Source: Oceanimonas doudoroffii (GTDB taxonomy: Bacteria; Pseudomonadota; Gammaproteobacteria; Enterobacterales; Aeromonadaceae). From it: a stretch of 64,000 nt of DNA. The stretch is taken from the NCBI RefSeq assembly GCF_002242685.1, contig NZ_NBIM01000001.1:124001-188000 (forward strand), read 5' to 3'. Position 1 is the stretch's first letter. Each line of letters starts with the position of its first letter. Shown here in pieces: positions 45,403 to 55,545 of this stretch. Both the position numbers and the translations under genes were made by a program. The notes beneath the pieces were generated by a model that did no database searches, was not told the DNA's origin, and saw nothing but the letters and a program-made list of their open reading frames with translations.

Positions 45403-47483
45403 TCCACCCGGGGGATTTTACCCAGCCGGAAGTCGGGCTGGGAATAGTTGAGGTTGGGGTTATAAAACGGATCCCGCTCAATAATGTGGCCCCAGCGGCT
45501 GCGCATATATTGTGTTTCACCTTTTGCCCGGGCCTGTTTTTCCGCCGAGTCATCTTTGCCGCGAGATATCGACTCGTGGTGGTAAAGCTCGGCATAAGGC
45601 GTGTAAATCACGCGAAGCCCGGCTTCTCTGACTCGCAGACAATAATCTACATCGTTAAAGGCTACAGGCAGGTGGGTTTCGTTAAGTCCTTTCAGCTGCT
45701 GATACAGCGCTTTGTGAGTCACCAGGCAGGCAGCGGTAACCGCCGACAAGTCCTGAGCCAGCACAGCCCGGTGCATATAACCGGGATCGTTTTCTTCCAG
45801 TATGCCGTGCAAATGGGTGGCGCAACCGCCGGGGCCCAACACGTCGCCGGCGTGCTGAATTCTGCCATCACTGAAGTACAGGCGGGCGCCTACTACTCCC
45901 ACGCCTGGTTGCAGCAGGCGCGATACCATTTCTTCCAGCCAGTCGGGGCTTATCACTTCGGTATCGTTGTTCAGCAAACAAATCACATCGCCACTGGCGT
46001 GCGCCACCGCGAAATTGTTAATGGCTGAAAAGTTAAACGGCTTGTCATAGCGCAGCACTTTTACATTGTGGTGGCGGGATATCTGCTCAAAATACGCCAG
46101 GGTTGCAGGCGCACTGCTTTGGTTGTCTACCACCAGCAGCTCGTAGTTGGGCCAGGTGGTTTTTTGCAGCAGGCTGTCTACACAGGTTTGCAGATAGTGC
46201 AGCGCATCGCGGGTGGGCACCACAATGGAGACTTTGGGCAAGGCCTGCGGCAACGCATAACGCACTCTTAAATAATTCCCCTGCTCACACACGGTGGCGG
46301 CTACCTGATGGCGCTGAAAATACTGTTCCAGGGCAGAACGCTCCGTCGTTGAGCTCTCGGCCGCACCATAGTGAAACAGTACGGCAGGAATATGACAGAC
46401 CGCGCTGTCCTTCAGGTGTACAGTCGATTCCAGCATCAGCTCATAGGGCGAGTTAAAGCCACAGGTGGCCAGGGCCCGGGTCAGCACATGGCCGCGCAGG
46501 GCAAAGGCCGATCCCACAAAGCCGGCGCTGCGGGCCAGTTCTGGCGACCAGTCGGGTTTGAACTGCGGGTTTTCCCGTGCGTTATGCAGCCAGTAGTCGT
46601 GATCCGAATAGATAAAGGCAATATTCGGCTTGCGTGCCTCTGCGGCCAGCCAGGCCAGCGCCCAGGGTGCCATGCGGGTGCCAGCCTGCAGCAGCAACAC
46701 CCAGTGGTTATCGGGCCAGTGTGTTTCCGCCAGTGCCTCAACCGCGATGGGTTCGGCATGTTTGAACAGCGATACCCAGTCATGCTTTTGCTGCGCAGTC
46801 AGCAACACCTTGCACGCTGCCGGTGCGATTTCCAGTTGCTGCTGCAGCGAATTCAGGGTTTGTTGCACGATGGCAGGCGAGGCGGCCTGGCGAGCGTCTA
46901 TGACTACCTCAAACATGACACCGGTAAACGCCTGTTTTTTTACCGCGCGTTTCAGGCGTCGGGCAACGGCCGGAGTAAAATGCTCGCTCTGTTCAATCCA
47001 CCGAGCGTAGGAAGGTGAGGCTGTGTAATAACGGCTCTTGCCAATCAGTGCATACGCCGAATAAGGAGCGCGCAGCATGGCGAGCGGATGCAAACCCAGT
47101 ACACGCCGTTGTGCCGGGGTGGCGGTGGTATAGGTGTTATACAGCCGGCGCCACATCAAATAACGAGCGGTGGCCAAGTTTGTACGAGTTACGGTGACGG
47201 TATCAAGCCCGCCGGCAGGCCCCATGCTTTTTACTTCCAGCCACATCTGTTTTGCAGCAGTCAGCCTAATCAGTTCATACAACTTGCCCTTGAGGGTTAT
47301 GGGCATATCAAGAACAAGAAGCTTGCCATGCACCGGCTCTATAACGAGCCTGGCTTCCAGTTCGGGGCCATCATACTGCAACTGACCACTAACCAGTATC
47401 CAGCCCGAGCCGTCGAGATTGCTTGTGTTCAGCTCAATGCGCTGCATTGAGCTGGTTATTGCTTGTTGAGCTACCGGCATCAT
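45390..47483 (-). CDS. Glycosyltransferase, GT2, two-domain
   Basis: The 697-residue protein carries a C-terminal GT2 catalytic domain from about residue 415. It begins PKVSIVVPTRDALHYLQTCV, then KPFNFSAINNFAV, the metal site LLNNDTEVISPDWLEEM, GFYNDVDYCLRVREAG-like acceptor region (here AFNDVDYCLRVREAGL) and a final YHHESISRG. A middle region around residues 190-340 looks like a second, degenerate GT-A (VLLLQAGTRMAPWAL, IYSDHDYW). The N-terminal 90 residues form a beta-rich region without assigned function. The stop codon of the upstream methyltransferase gene lies just before its ATG. It is likely a chain-elongating transferase. Confidence 0.8.
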   Translation of the reverse strand: MMPVAQQAITSSMQRIELNTSNLDGSGWILVSGQLQYDGPELEARLVIEPVHGKLLVLDMPITLKGKLYELIRLTAAKQMWLEVKSMGPAGGLDTVTVTRTNLATARYLMWRRLYNTYTTATPAQRRVLGLHPLAMLRAPYSAYALIGKSRYYTASPSYARWIEQSEHFTPAVARRLKRAVKKQAFTGVMFEVVIDARQAASPAIVQQTLNSLQQQLEIAPAACKVLLTAQQKHDWVSLFKHAEPIAVEALAETHWPDNHWVLLLQAGTRMAPWALAWLAAEARKPNIAFIYSDHDYWLHNARENPQFKPDWSPELARSAGFVGSAFALRGHVLTRALATCGFNSPYELMLESTVHLKDSAVCHIPAVLFHYGAAESSTTERSALEQYFQRHQVAATVCEQGNYLRVRYALPQALPKVSIVVPTRDALHYLQTCVDSLLQKTTWPNYELLVVDNQSSAPATLAYFEQISRHHNVKVLRYDKPFNFSAINNFAVAHASGDVICLLNNDTEVISPDWLEEMVSRLLQPGVGVVGARLYFSDGRIQHAGDVLGPGGCATHLHGILEENDPGYMHRAVLAQDLSAVTAACLVTHKALYQQLKGLNETHLPVAFNDVDYCLRVREAGLRVIYTPYAELYHHESISRGKDDSAEKQARAKGETQYMRSRWGHIIERDPFYNPNLNYSQPDFRLGKIPRVEWPW

Positions 47484-47484
47484 G

Positions 47485-48960
47485 TCAGCTTCGTAACCGC
47501 TTTAAACCCTGAACAAGTTGAGAGCTCAGACCAGCAGCCTTGGGGCGTGAGGTGGAGAGATGCGCTAGTGGAATGCGGGCATCATTGATAACCAGGCCGA
47601 ACTCAATGCCGTGCTCCAGCCAGTTTGCAGGCAGTTCAAAGCTAAAACCACAGGGATGTTCCTGCCAAAACATAGGGGCGGCTTCGGTGTTGCCGAACAC
47701 GGCGTTCAGTACGTCTTTTCTGGCTCTATCCGGAGTAAATAAGCGAGCTGCCTCTTCCGGCCCGGTGACATAAAGAAGGTAGCTGGCTTGCAGATATTCT
47801 TTGGTTATTGCCCAGCCGGCAACACGAATGGTGCCTGCACTGGTATGTAAAGCACCATTGCCAGGGGAGTCCAGATGCCATTGGATCAATGGTTTGAGTT
47901 CTTTTTTAAGTTGTTTGGCAACCTGAACATACTCGCCGGTAAAAGCCGTTTGCTCCTTTTTTAGATGTTTTTCATACTGCCTGGCTTTGCTGGTGGCTGT
48001 TTGTGCTTTGGTAAGCGGTGTGCTGGCATTCCACGACACTTCAACCGGAAAGTAGCCCAGTGCTTGCAGTGCATCCTTTATTTGCTGGTGAAACTCGGCA
48101 GGTACGTAAGAGTCAAGTGCAAAGTCACGGAACCCGGCCTGGTTGCTCCACAGTTGTACCAGCTCGATTGCCATACCCTGCTCCAATACCTTCCGGGTTG
48201 TTTTGTCTATGGTAGCGGTAGTAAAGCCCTCGCTGACCAAAGCACGCAGCTCATCGGATACATTGAGCTTGCCCTGGCTGATCTGCAGGTAGGTGCGATC
48301 GCCAGAAATAACCGGAATACCGGGTTTTCCGCCGAACATGCGCCGGCAAATAGTGGACTTGCCTGATCCTGGTTCCTGGATGAGTAGCCATGCATAGGGC
48401 TTGAGCTTGCGCACATGCACCACATAACGTTGCAGCGGATCACCGGCTTGCATTACGCTGTGGCCAATTACCTTCCAGGCATAGTCTTTGAGAATGTGGC
48501 CCAGCTTGATACGGGTAGGAAAAAAACGCTCGTCAATGGCGCGCTGTACTTTAACCCATTCATTCTGCGTTCCCGGTGCCATGCTGATCTCCAGTACCAG
48601 CAGGCCATCATCGGTCAGCAGGCTCATCAGCCGGTGGATGAGCGCTTCCTGATCTTCGGCATAATGCAGGGCAGAAAGCAGGGTGATAACATCAAAACGG
48701 CCATCAGGCAGTGTATCCCAGGACTGGTTAACAAACTCCGCATCAGGAAAACGCACTCTGGCCTTGCCAATGGCATCTGCCGATTTATCCATGCCCACTA
48801 CCTGACTGGCACCTTCAAACAGGGCATAGCCACAGAAAAAACCTTCGTTACAGCCTACATCCAGAAAACGCTTGCCAGACAGAGGGGGCAGGCGTAACGC
48901 GGCCAGTTTTTGTGATGAGGCCGAACCGCCCTTAACGCCGGGAAATGATTGATACTGCAT
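47485..48960 (-). CDS. Fusion: SAM methyltransferase plus P-loop NTPase plus beta domain
   Basis: The 491-residue protein has three parts. Residues 25-175 are a class I methyltransferase: motif I FLDVGCNEGFFCGYALFEGA, VGMDKSADAIGKARVRF, LLSALHYAED and LVLEISMA. Residues 185-310 carry a P-loop, WLLIQEPGSGKSTICRRMFG (GKST at 200-203, without the usual leading Gly), with VISGDRTYLQ following; this resembles a small-molecule kinase or ATPase. Residues 345-480 are beta-rich (GTIRVAGWAITKEY, CGFSFELPANWL). I know no characterised protein with this exact fusion. WbdD of O-antigen synthesis also joins a methyltransferase to a kinase, but its kinase is a protein-kinase fold. Capping the glycan chain is a fair guess. 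Confidence 0.7.
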   Translation of the reverse strand: MQYQSFPGVKGGSASSQKLAALRLPPLSGKRFLDVGCNEGFFCGYALFEGASQVVGMDKSADAIGKARVRFPDAEFVNQSWDTLPDGRFDVITLLSALHYAEDQEALIHRLMSLLTDDGLLVLEISMAPGTQNEWVKVQRAIDERFFPTRIKLGHILKDYAWKVIGHSVMQAGDPLQRYVVHVRKLKPYAWLLIQEPGSGKSTICRRMFGGKPGIPVISGDRTYLQISQGKLNVSDELRALVSEGFTTATIDKTTRKVLEQGMAIELVQLWSNQAGFRDFALDSYVPAEFHQQIKDALQALGYFPVEVSWNASTPLTKAQTATSKARQYEKHLKKEQTAFTGEYVQVAKQLKKELKPLIQWHLDSPGNGALHTSAGTIRVAGWAITKEYLQASYLLYVTGPEEAARLFTPDRARKDVLNAVFGNTEAAPMFWQEHPCGFSFELPANWLEHGIEFGLVINDARIPLAHLSTSRPKAAGLSSQLVQGLKRLRS

Positions 48961-49005
48961 TAGCTCTTCTCATATTAAAATTATTGTTACGCTACTCAAT
49001 CATAA

Positions 49006-50676
49006 TCAGCTGGTGCGTCTGTTTTCGGCTTGACCAAACCGGAGATAATGTAACAGAGGATTAAATCCTTCCGCTTTTACATCAGGGTTTAGCAATAAGT
49101 AGGTGGCGCTATCAAAGTTGGGGCCGGGGTTGCGGCCTTCAAAGCCACCAAACCTGAGATAGTGGAGAGCTGGGTTCTTGCGAAATTTCTTGTCATTTGC
49201 TACATCCGGGTACTGCGCAAGATACCACTTTGCATCGAAAAGTGATGAGTTATACAAGTCGGCAAGTTTTCTTTTGAGTGCTTTTTGTTCTGCTCGTTTT
49301 TGAAATTGTTGTTTCAGCACAGAAACTTTCTCATTGCTGGCACTTTGAGAAACAGCAGGTGTATCTGAGACTGCCGGCTGATGATCTTTCTGTGCAGATG
49401 AAATAAAGTAATTTTCAAACTCTTCCTGAACAGAAAACAACTGCTCCAGCAACAGCTGGTTTTCTTGCTGTAGCTCATTCTGTTCGTTTTTGGCCTGGTT
49501 AAGTACTTGCTGCTGGCTATTCAGTTGCTCCTGCTGTTGGGTGATTTTACTGTAAAGCTCCTGTTGTTCTTTATTGTAAGCCTGCTGCTGTTGTTGATGC
49601 TGAGCACGCTGCTTTTCATACTCCAGTGTGCGTGACTCCAGCGCTTCTTGCACGGTAAACAACTGCTCCAGTAGCTGCTGATTTTCCTGCTGCAGTTCAT
49701 CCTGTTTTTGCCTGGTCTGATTATGTACTTGTTGCAGGCCGTTCAGTTGCTCCTGTTGCTGTTGATGCTGAGCACGCTGCTTTTCATGCTCCAGTGTGCG
49801 TGACTCCAGTGCTTCCTGCACGGCAAATAACTGCTCCAGCAACAGCTGATTTTCCTGCTGCAGCTCATCCTGTTTTTGCCTGGTCTGGTTATGTGCTTGT
49901 TGCAGGCTGTTCAGTTGCTCCTGCAACCGGGTGTTTTGGCTTTGCCACTCTTGTTTTTCCTGGCTATAAGCCTGCCTTTCCTGTTCAGCAAGTTGCTGCT
50001 GATGATGAGCTTTCTCTTTAAGTTCATTCAAAAGCACCTGATTTATGGCTTGTTTTTCCAGTAATCCGGGCAGTTGCTGTTGCACAGAAATGGCATTTTG
50101 ATAATGAGTGACCAGTTGATTTATATCCACCGGCAGCAAGGAGTGCTCGGGGGAGTGTTCTGCCAGCGGCTGAGACAGGGCTGCCAGCTGCTGGCCCAGG
50201 GTTTGCAGTGCTGGTGCCTGGCTTTGAATTGCATAAGCCAGCAGCTGGTAGAAAGGATCCGGCTTTGCTTCAGCACGGAGTGACTCGTTACAGTTAACCG
50301 TCAATTCCGGCCAGCGGTTGGCACACGCATCTGCAAATGCTCGAGGGGATGAAAAAACCTCGACAAAATTAGCCAGCAAAACCCGGGTTCGGTGTTGTTT
50401 GTAAAAGCGAATTAACTGGCTGGCGTTTTGTTGCCAGGTGACCAGTGCCTGCTCAATGACAAAGCCCTGTTCAGTGGCTTGCTGCAGGACCCATTCCAGG
50501 GGGGCGTAAAGTACAATGGCGTTAGCTGCATTATTTTCAAGCAGCTCGCCTGCATGGTTTAGTGCCTGTTCGTTTTCAAGAGCCAGTATTTCAGTTGGGG
50601 AAATGTTTGCCTGCAGTAACAGGGTTGTAGCCTCATCCCTGTCACAAAAAGCCGAAGTGCCTAACAATATATTCAT
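49006..50676 (-). CDS. Long coiled-coil protein with tandem repeats and a C-terminal PDV module
   Basis: The 556-residue protein has an alpha-beta N-terminal part (MNILLGTSAFCDRDEATTLLL, about 1-140, P-loop-nucleotidyltransferase-like but without clear motifs). A coiled coil from about 205 to 424, rich in Gln and Glu, contains three copies of a 56-residue unit (starting near 253, 309 and 383, the last after an 18-residue insert). The C-terminal region, about 478-556, reads SSLFDAKWYLAQYPDV and FDSATYLLLNPDV, each followed by NPALHYLRFGGFEGRNPGP-type sequence. This last module recurs in the next glycosyltransferase. It has no membrane segment. I propose a scaffold or ruler function; no homologous function is known to me. 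Confidence 0.6.
   Translation of the reverse strand: MNILLGTSAFCDRDEATTLLLQANISPTEILALENEQALNHAGELLENNAANAIVLYAPLEWVLQQATEQGFVIEQALVTWQQNASQLIRFYKQHRTRVLLANFVEVFSSPRAFADACANRWPELTVNCNESLRAEAKPDPFYQLLAYAIQSQAPALQTLGQQLAALSQPLAEHSPEHSLLPVDINQLVTHYQNAISVQQQLPGLLEKQAINQVLLNELKEKAHHQQQLAEQERQAYSQEKQEWQSQNTRLQEQLNSLQQAHNQTRQKQDELQQENQLLLEQLFAVQEALESRTLEHEKQRAQHQQQQEQLNGLQQVHNQTRQKQDELQQENQQLLEQLFTVQEALESRTLEYEKQRAQHQQQQQAYNKEQQELYSKITQQQEQLNSQQQVLNQAKNEQNELQQENQLLLEQLFSVQEEFENYFISSAQKDHQPAVSDTPAVSQSASNEKVSVLKQQFQKRAEQKALKRKLADLYNSSLFDAKWYLAQYPDVANDKKFRKNPALHYLRFGGFEGRNPGPNFDSATYLLLNPDVKAEGFNPLLHYLRFGQAENRRTS
49413..49920 (-). repeat. Tandem 168-bp DNA repeats encoding the coiled coil
   Basis: Unit starts lie near 49920, 49752 and 49530 on the coding strand (residues 253, 309 and 383). 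The first two copies are adjacent, exactly 56 codons apart and very similar at DNA level. The third is more diverged and is separated by an extra 54 bp. Each unit encodes a block with NQTRQKQDELQQENQ and EQLF.VQEALESRT. Units in whole codons can be gained or lost without frame damage. Confidence 0.85.
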
Positions 50677-50694
50677 GTGTACTCCTGAGAATTC

Positions 50695-53220
50695 TTAATT
50701 CTGGCAAACTTTATTTTTATTAAATACATGATGCGTGGTGGCTGTTTCTGATGAGCTGACCTGCTGATACACATCCAGGTACTGCTCTGCCATTTGGCGT
50801 GTGTTTGAGAGCCTGCCATCGTATTGCTGCCAGCAGCGTACGGCGTCTGCTTTTTGCTGCCATTCGCCGGGTTGGCTTGCCAGCGTCAGCAGGTGGCTTA
50901 GTTCGGCAACATTGGCATGACGCAATAGCCAGCCTGCGCCGCTGCTGGTAATGCGCTCACCCACGGCGCCGGTATTCATACCCACAACGGGGATGCCGCA
51001 CGCCCAGAGTTCGGTAAGCGTATGGCACCAGGTTTCGGGCCAAATGGAGAGCACAGCCCCCAGATGAGGCCTGATTTCGGCTATTTTCCGCGAAAATTCC
51101 TCTCGCCGGTATTTGCCGTGACAAATAACATGAGCCGGCATCCGCAAGCCAGGGGCCAGATCTCCCAAAAGATGTATTTGCAATGATTCCGGAGGCATTT
51201 TTTCTGCCAGAGCCTGTATTAACCTTCCGCCTTTTGCTTTCGACAGGCTGCCTGGCACCACCAGCCGCAGCGGCTCATCGTCACCGGTGCAAACGGCCAG
51301 TTGCTGCAGGGCCGCAAAGTCACGACCATGGGGTATGACCCTGAACAGCTTGTTTGCCAGGGCAGGGTAACGCTGCACCAGCAGGTTACGGGCAAACCCG
51401 GTGGTGGTAATAAAGGCATTGCATAATGAGAGCGCCAGTTCAAACGCCGATTGCCAGGCATGGATCTGGCCGTGTTTGAGATGGTTAAAGCTGTTCTCTG
51501 GCCACAGCTCGTGTTGACAATGGCCTTGCCCGGCCGTGCAGCGTGCGGCACAGAACTGCTGCCTGTCATCCAGTAACTTGACGGTTGGGCACAGAGTATA
51601 GAAGTCGTGAAAAGAGAAGATACTGGGTATGCCCAGGTGAGCAGTCACCTCGAGTAACCCCAGGCTGTGCCAGGCGATATGGCGTATATGCACAAGCTCT
51701 ATCGACCATTGCATCAGCCAGTTTGCGACTACTGCATCATATTCTTCGCTTTTGTGCGGTAACGCCCTGACTGGCTCGGCCAGTATATGGTTGTTGATTT
51801 CGGTATAAACACCATCGGCAAAATGTTCCAGCGTAATACGCTGTCCATTGCAGTGCAGCACCAGCGCTTCCACCTCGGGTGCCAGCGCCTGCATCAGATC
51901 CTGATTGGTCTGGGGGGTGCCACCGGTGCGTGTTGAAATAACATAAAGCACCCGTGGCCGGATTTGGGCATGAGAGCCGGCAAACTGCCTTAGTACGGTT
52001 CCCACCCGGCTGCGTGCTTGTTGCAGTGCGGGGGCGGCAAACGCCTGACGTACCTGCTCGGTGTAGTGTGGGTAACGGGCATCCACAACGGCACGGCCTG
52101 CCTGCAGCAGGGCCTCTTTTGCGGTACCAAAGCTGGCCGAGCGTTGATGAGCAATATAGGTACTGTCATCAATCAGATGCAGCCAGGCCTGAGCACCGGC
52201 ACGCATGCAAAAGTCGTTTTCTTCTCCATAACCCCGCGGAAAGGCCTGTTCATCAAAGCAGCCAATATCATCAAGGCAGCTGCGGCGAATATACATGCAA
52301 AAGCCGTTGCCGGTAGGCACTGCTGGCAAGTAATGACCGGATGCCTGTGCAATGGCACGGGCACACTCGGCAAGGCTGGTGCCCTGTGGCAGTGGATTAA
52401 CGCCGGGGGCAGGGACTGAAAATGCCCCCGCGTTATTGGAAAAAGGGGTGACAGTTGCCACTCTGGGATGGGAGCAGGCGGCCCAGCGCAGCCGTTGCAC
52501 CCAGCCGGCAGAAACGCAGGTGTCGGAATTTAACAGAATGACATCGGCTTGCCCGGCCAGTGCGATACCTTCGTTCACCGTATGGGTATAGCCCTTGTTA
52601 TGAGCGTGAGTGAACACCTCAAAACCCGGCACGGTTTTATATTTCTTGAGCAATGGAACAATGGCCGCTTCTGTGCTGGCATCGTTAATCACCAACACCC
52701 GGCAGCCGGAAGGGGTATAAGCCCGCACCGACTCCAGGCACGCTTCAACCGCTGTGGCGGCATTGAATACCGGAATAATAATCACTGGCCAGCCGGCTGT
52801 GGAAAGGCGTGCCAGCCTGGCATGGTCTGCCTCGCTGTGGGTTGAGGAAGACGCCAGGCTCCACCACCATGGAGCGCTGCCCCACTGCAGTTTGGGGGTG
52901 GCCCCCTGTGCCTTGCCAACCTGCAGATAGTGCAACAGTGGCGCCATGTTGGCCGATGCTGCACCGGGTTGCTGCTCCAGGTAGTAGCCGGTATCAAACG
53001 CCGGCCCCGGCTCCCGGCCTTCTCGCCAGCCGTGCAGCAGGTAGTGGCGCACGGGGCTCATGCCTGCCGCTGCAACATCGGGATTTTGCAGCAAATACCA
53101 TTCGGCGTTGAACAGGCCACTGTGGCAAAGCAGCCGTTCTTCTGCACCCTGTTTGGCGTTGGCTGCCCTGGCCTTGCCCGGCAGCAAGCGGGCTGCCTGC
53201 TGAGCGAGGTATTTAATCAC
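50695..53220 (-). CDS. Glycosyltransferase fusion: PDV module, GT2, GT-B
   Basis: About 841 residues. Residues 35-105 are the PDV module: [32 protein letters not shown] and [15 protein letters not shown]. The GT2 domain (about 145-400) has [21 protein letters not shown], the DxD-like [29 protein letters not shown] and [16 protein letters not shown]. The GT-B part (about 430-825) has [48 protein letters not shown] and [23 protein letters not shown] at 53220, overlapping ugd by 8 bp, is chosen; an ATG at 53259 would overlap ugd by 47 bp and has no better site. The two catalytic units probably add two sugars in turn. Confidence 0.75.
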   Translation of the reverse strand: MIKYLAQQAARLLPGKARAANAKQGAEERLLCHSGLFNAEWYLLQNPDVAAAGMSPVRHYLLHGWREGREPGPAFDTGYYLEQQPGAASANMAPLLHYLQVGKAQGATPKLQWGSAPWWWSLASSSTHSEADHARLARLSTAGWPVIIIPVFNAATAVEACLESVRAYTPSGCRVLVINDASTEAAIVPLLKKYKTVPGFEVFTHAHNKGYTHTVNEGIALAGQADVILLNSDTCVSAGWVQRLRWAACSHPRVATVTPFSNNAGAFSVPAPGVNPLPQGTSLAECARAIAQASGHYLPAVPTGNGFCMYIRRSCLDDIGCFDEQAFPRGYGEENDFCMRAGAQAWLHLIDDSTYIAHQRSASFGTAKEALLQAGRAVVDARYPHYTEQVRQAFAAPALQQARSRVGTVLRQFAGSHAQIRPRVLYVISTRTGGTPQTNQDLMQALAPEVEALVLHCNGQRITLEHFADGVYTEINNHILAEPVRALPHKSEEYDAVVANWLMQWSIELVHIRHIAWHSLGLLEVTAHLGIPSIFSFHDFYTLCPTVKLLDDRQQFCAARCTAGQGHCQHELWPENSFNHLKHGQIHAWQSAFELALSLCNAFITTTGFARNLLVQRYPALANKLFRVIPHGRDFAALQQLAVCTGDDEPLRLVVPGSLSKAKGGRLIQALAEKMPPESLQIHLLGDLAPGLRMPAHVICHGKYRREEFSRKIAEIRPHLGAVLSIWPETWCHTLTELWACGIPVVGMNTGAVGERITSSGAGWLLRHANVAELSHLLTLASQPGEWQQKADAVRCWQQYDGRLSNTRQMAEQYLDVYQQVSSSETATTHHVFNKNKVCQN

Positions 53221-54388
53221 TGCCAAACAGATCCCGGGTATATACCTTGCTGGCCACATCCTGCAACTGCTCGGTCATGCGGTTGGCCAGGATCACATCC
53301 GCCGTTTGCTTGAACTCGTCAAGATGGGTGATCACACGAGAGTGGAAAAACTCGGGCTGGTGCAGCTCGGGCTCATATACCACCACCTCAATGCCTTTGC
53401 CTTTAAGGCGCTTCATAATGCCCTGAATGGCAGAGGCGCGAAAGTTGTCTGACCCGGATTTCATCACCAGGCGGTAGACACCCACAACCCGAGGGTTACG
53501 CTTGATAACCGATTCGGCAATAAAATCCTTGCGGGTGCGGTTGGCATCCACAATGGCCTGGATCATGTTGTTGGGCACATCCTGATAATTGGCCAGCAAC
53601 TGCTTGGTGTCTTTGGGAAGGCAATAACCACCGTAGCCAAAACTGGGGTTGTTGTAGTGGCTGCCAATGCGAGGATCCAGCCCGACCCCTTCAATAATCT
53701 GGCGGCTGTTAAGGCCGTGGCTTTCGGCATAGCTGTCTAGCTCGTTGAAGTAGGCCACCCGCATGGCCAGGTAGGTATTGGAAAACAGCTTGATGGCTTC
53801 GGCCTCGGTGCTGTCGGTAAACAGCACCGGCACATTCTGCCTGATGGCGCCCTGCTGCAGCAGGGTGGCAAACTGCTCGGCGCGTTCACTGCGTTCACCC
53901 ACAATAATGCGGCTGGGGTAGAGGTTATCGTAAAGGGCCTTGCCTTCACGCAAAAACTCGGGGGAAAAGATAATATTATCCGTGCCAAATTTTTCTTTCA
54001 CCGACACGGTGTAACCCACAGGCACCGTGGATTTGATAACCATCACGGCGTTGGGGTTTACCGACATAACCTGATCGATCACCGATTCCACACTTTTAGT
54101 GTTGAAGTAATTGGTTTCGGGATCATAGTCGGTAGGGGTGGCAATAATTACGAAATCTGCCTCACGATAAGCCTGCTCTGCATCCAGGGTTGCCGTGAAG
54201 TCCAGTGCTTTGTTGGCAAGGAAGTCACTGATTTCCTTGTCTTCTATCGGTGAGATTTTGTCGTTCAGTAATTGTACCTTCTCCGGTACTATATCGGCGG
54301 CAATAACTTTATTATGTTGTGCCAGCAGCATGGCGTTGGATAAGCCAACATAGCCGGTGCCGGCAATGGTTATGTTTAAGTGAGACAC
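53213..54388 (-). CDS. ugd: UDP-glucose 6-dehydrogenase
   Basis: The 391-residue enzyme oxidises UDP-glucose to UDP-glucuronate. It begins [22 protein letters not shown] (GxGxxG), continues with [30 protein letters not shown] and [20 protein letters not shown], and reaches the catalytic cysteine in [38 protein letters not shown] follows near the C-terminus. It is the short, single-enzyme form common in capsule loci. With galU, also in this cluster, UDP-GlcA becomes available as a glycan building block. Confidence 0.95.
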   Translation of the reverse strand: MSHLNITIAGTGYVGLSNAMLLAQHNKVIAADIVPEKVQLLNDKISPIEDKEISDFLANKALDFTATLDAEQAYREADFVIIATPTDYDPETNYFNTKSVESVIDQVMSVNPNAVMVIKSTVPVGYTVSVKEKFGTDNIIFSPEFLREGKALYDNLYPSRIIVGERSERAEQFATLLQQGAIRQNVPVLFTDSTEAEAIKLFSNTYLAMRVAYFNELDSYAESHGLNSRQIIEGVGLDPRIGSHYNNPSFGYGGYCLPKDTKQLLANYQDVPNNMIQAIVDANRTRKDFIAESVIKRNPRVVGVYRLVMKSGSDNFRASAIQGIMKRLKGKGIEVVVYEPELHQPEFFHSRVITHLDEFKQTADVILANRMTEQLQDVASKVYTRDLFGSD

Positions 54389-54413
54389 TAATAACCCCGA
54401 AATTTAATGCTGT

Positions 54414-55544
54414 TTATTCAAAGAAGGTTGTGACCGCGTTGCTGACTTTAATTACTTCATCATGGGTCATGTTGAAGTAAAGTGGTAAGCGAATAAGCCT
54501 TTCACTTTCACTCGTGGTGTTTTCATCTTTCCCTATGAATTTGCTATATTTTTTGCCGGCTTCGGCATTGTGTAGAGGTATGTAATGAAATACTGCCATT
54601 ACACCTTGGGACTTTAAGAAGTTAAGTAACATTGTTCTTTGTTTTAAACGTTTTACTTTAATATAAAACATGTGTGCATTGTGCTTGCAGTTCATTGGTA
54701 TGCTAGGGGCTTCAATGCAGCCTTTTTTGACTAGAGGCTCTAATTGGTCTTTGTAATGACTCCAAAGAGAAAGGCGTTTTTCATTTATTTTTTCTGCATG
54801 TTCTAGTTGTGCCCATAAATATGCTGACTGTAACTCAGAAGGTAAGAAGCTGCTGCCAATATCAACCCAGCTGTACTTGTCTACCATTCCACGAAAGAAC
54901 AGGCTTCTGTTGGTTCCTTTCTCTCTTATTATTTCAGCTCGTTGTGCTAATTTTTCATCGTTGATAATCAGCAAACCACCTTCACCACCGCTAGTATAAT
55001 TTTTTGTCTCATGAAAGCTAAAGGCTCCCAAGTGACCAAAAGTGCCTAGTGGCCTATTCTTGTAAGTGGACATCATTCCTTGAGCCGCATCTTCTACTAC
55101 AAATAAGCCATATTTATTTGCCAGATCCATGATTTTTTCCATTTCGCACCCGACTCCAGCATAATGAACGGGTACTAACACCTTAGTTCTATCAGTTATT
55201 GCAGCTTCAATCTTTGTTTCGTCAATGTTCATTGTATCTTTGCGGATATCTACAAAAATAATTTTTGCGCCACGTAATACAAAAGCATTAGCCGTACTTA
55301 CAAAGGTGTAGCTGGGCATGATTACTTCATCCCCAGGTTGAATGTCGAATAATATGGCTGCCATCTCAAGCGCAGCTGTGCAAGATGGTGTTAGTAATGC
55401 TTTTTTACATCCAAGTTTTTCTTCAAACCAACTCTGGCACCTTTTACCAAAGTGGCCATCACCAGAAAGTTTGGGGCTATTGATTGCTTCAATTATATAA
55501 CCCTGCTCAGCTCCAGTGACTGGAGGCTTGTTAAAGTTTATCAT
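54414..55544 (-). CDS. wecE: dTDP-4-amino-4,6-dideoxygalactose transaminase
   Basis: The 376-residue PLP-dependent sugar aminotransferase (DegT/DnrJ/EryC1 family) matches WecE/RffA: INFNKPPVTGAEQGYI, CKKALLTPSCTAALEMAAIL, GDEVIMPSYTFVSTANAFVLRGAKIIFVDI, EDAAQGMMSTYKNRPLGTFGHLGAFSFHETKNYTSGGEGG (the PLP lysine is in the ETKN stretch) and FHYIPLHNA. It would convert dTDP-4-keto-6-deoxyglucose to dTDP-Fuc4N, with the keto sugar coming from rfbA and an rfbB expected beyond the window. The gene is AT-rich like its right-hand neighbours. It is followed directly by a formyltransferase, which suggests the amine is formylated. Confidence 0.92.
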   Translation of the reverse strand: MINFNKPPVTGAEQGYIIEAINSPKLSGDGHFGKRCQSWFEEKLGCKKALLTPSCTAALEMAAILFDIQPGDEVIMPSYTFVSTANAFVLRGAKIIFVDIRKDTMNIDETKIEAAITDRTKVLVPVHYAGVGCEMEKIMDLANKYGLFVVEDAAQGMMSTYKNRPLGTFGHLGAFSFHETKNYTSGGEGGLLIINDEKLAQRAEIIREKGTNRSLFFRGMVDKYSWVDIGSSFLPSELQSAYLWAQLEHAEKINEKRLSLWSHYKDQLEPLVKKGCIEAPSIPMNCKHNAHMFYIKVKRLKQRTMLLNFLKSQGVMAVFHYIPLHNAEAGKKYSKFIGKDENTTSESERLIRLPLYFNMTHDEVIKVSNAVTTFFE

Positions 55545-55545
55545 T

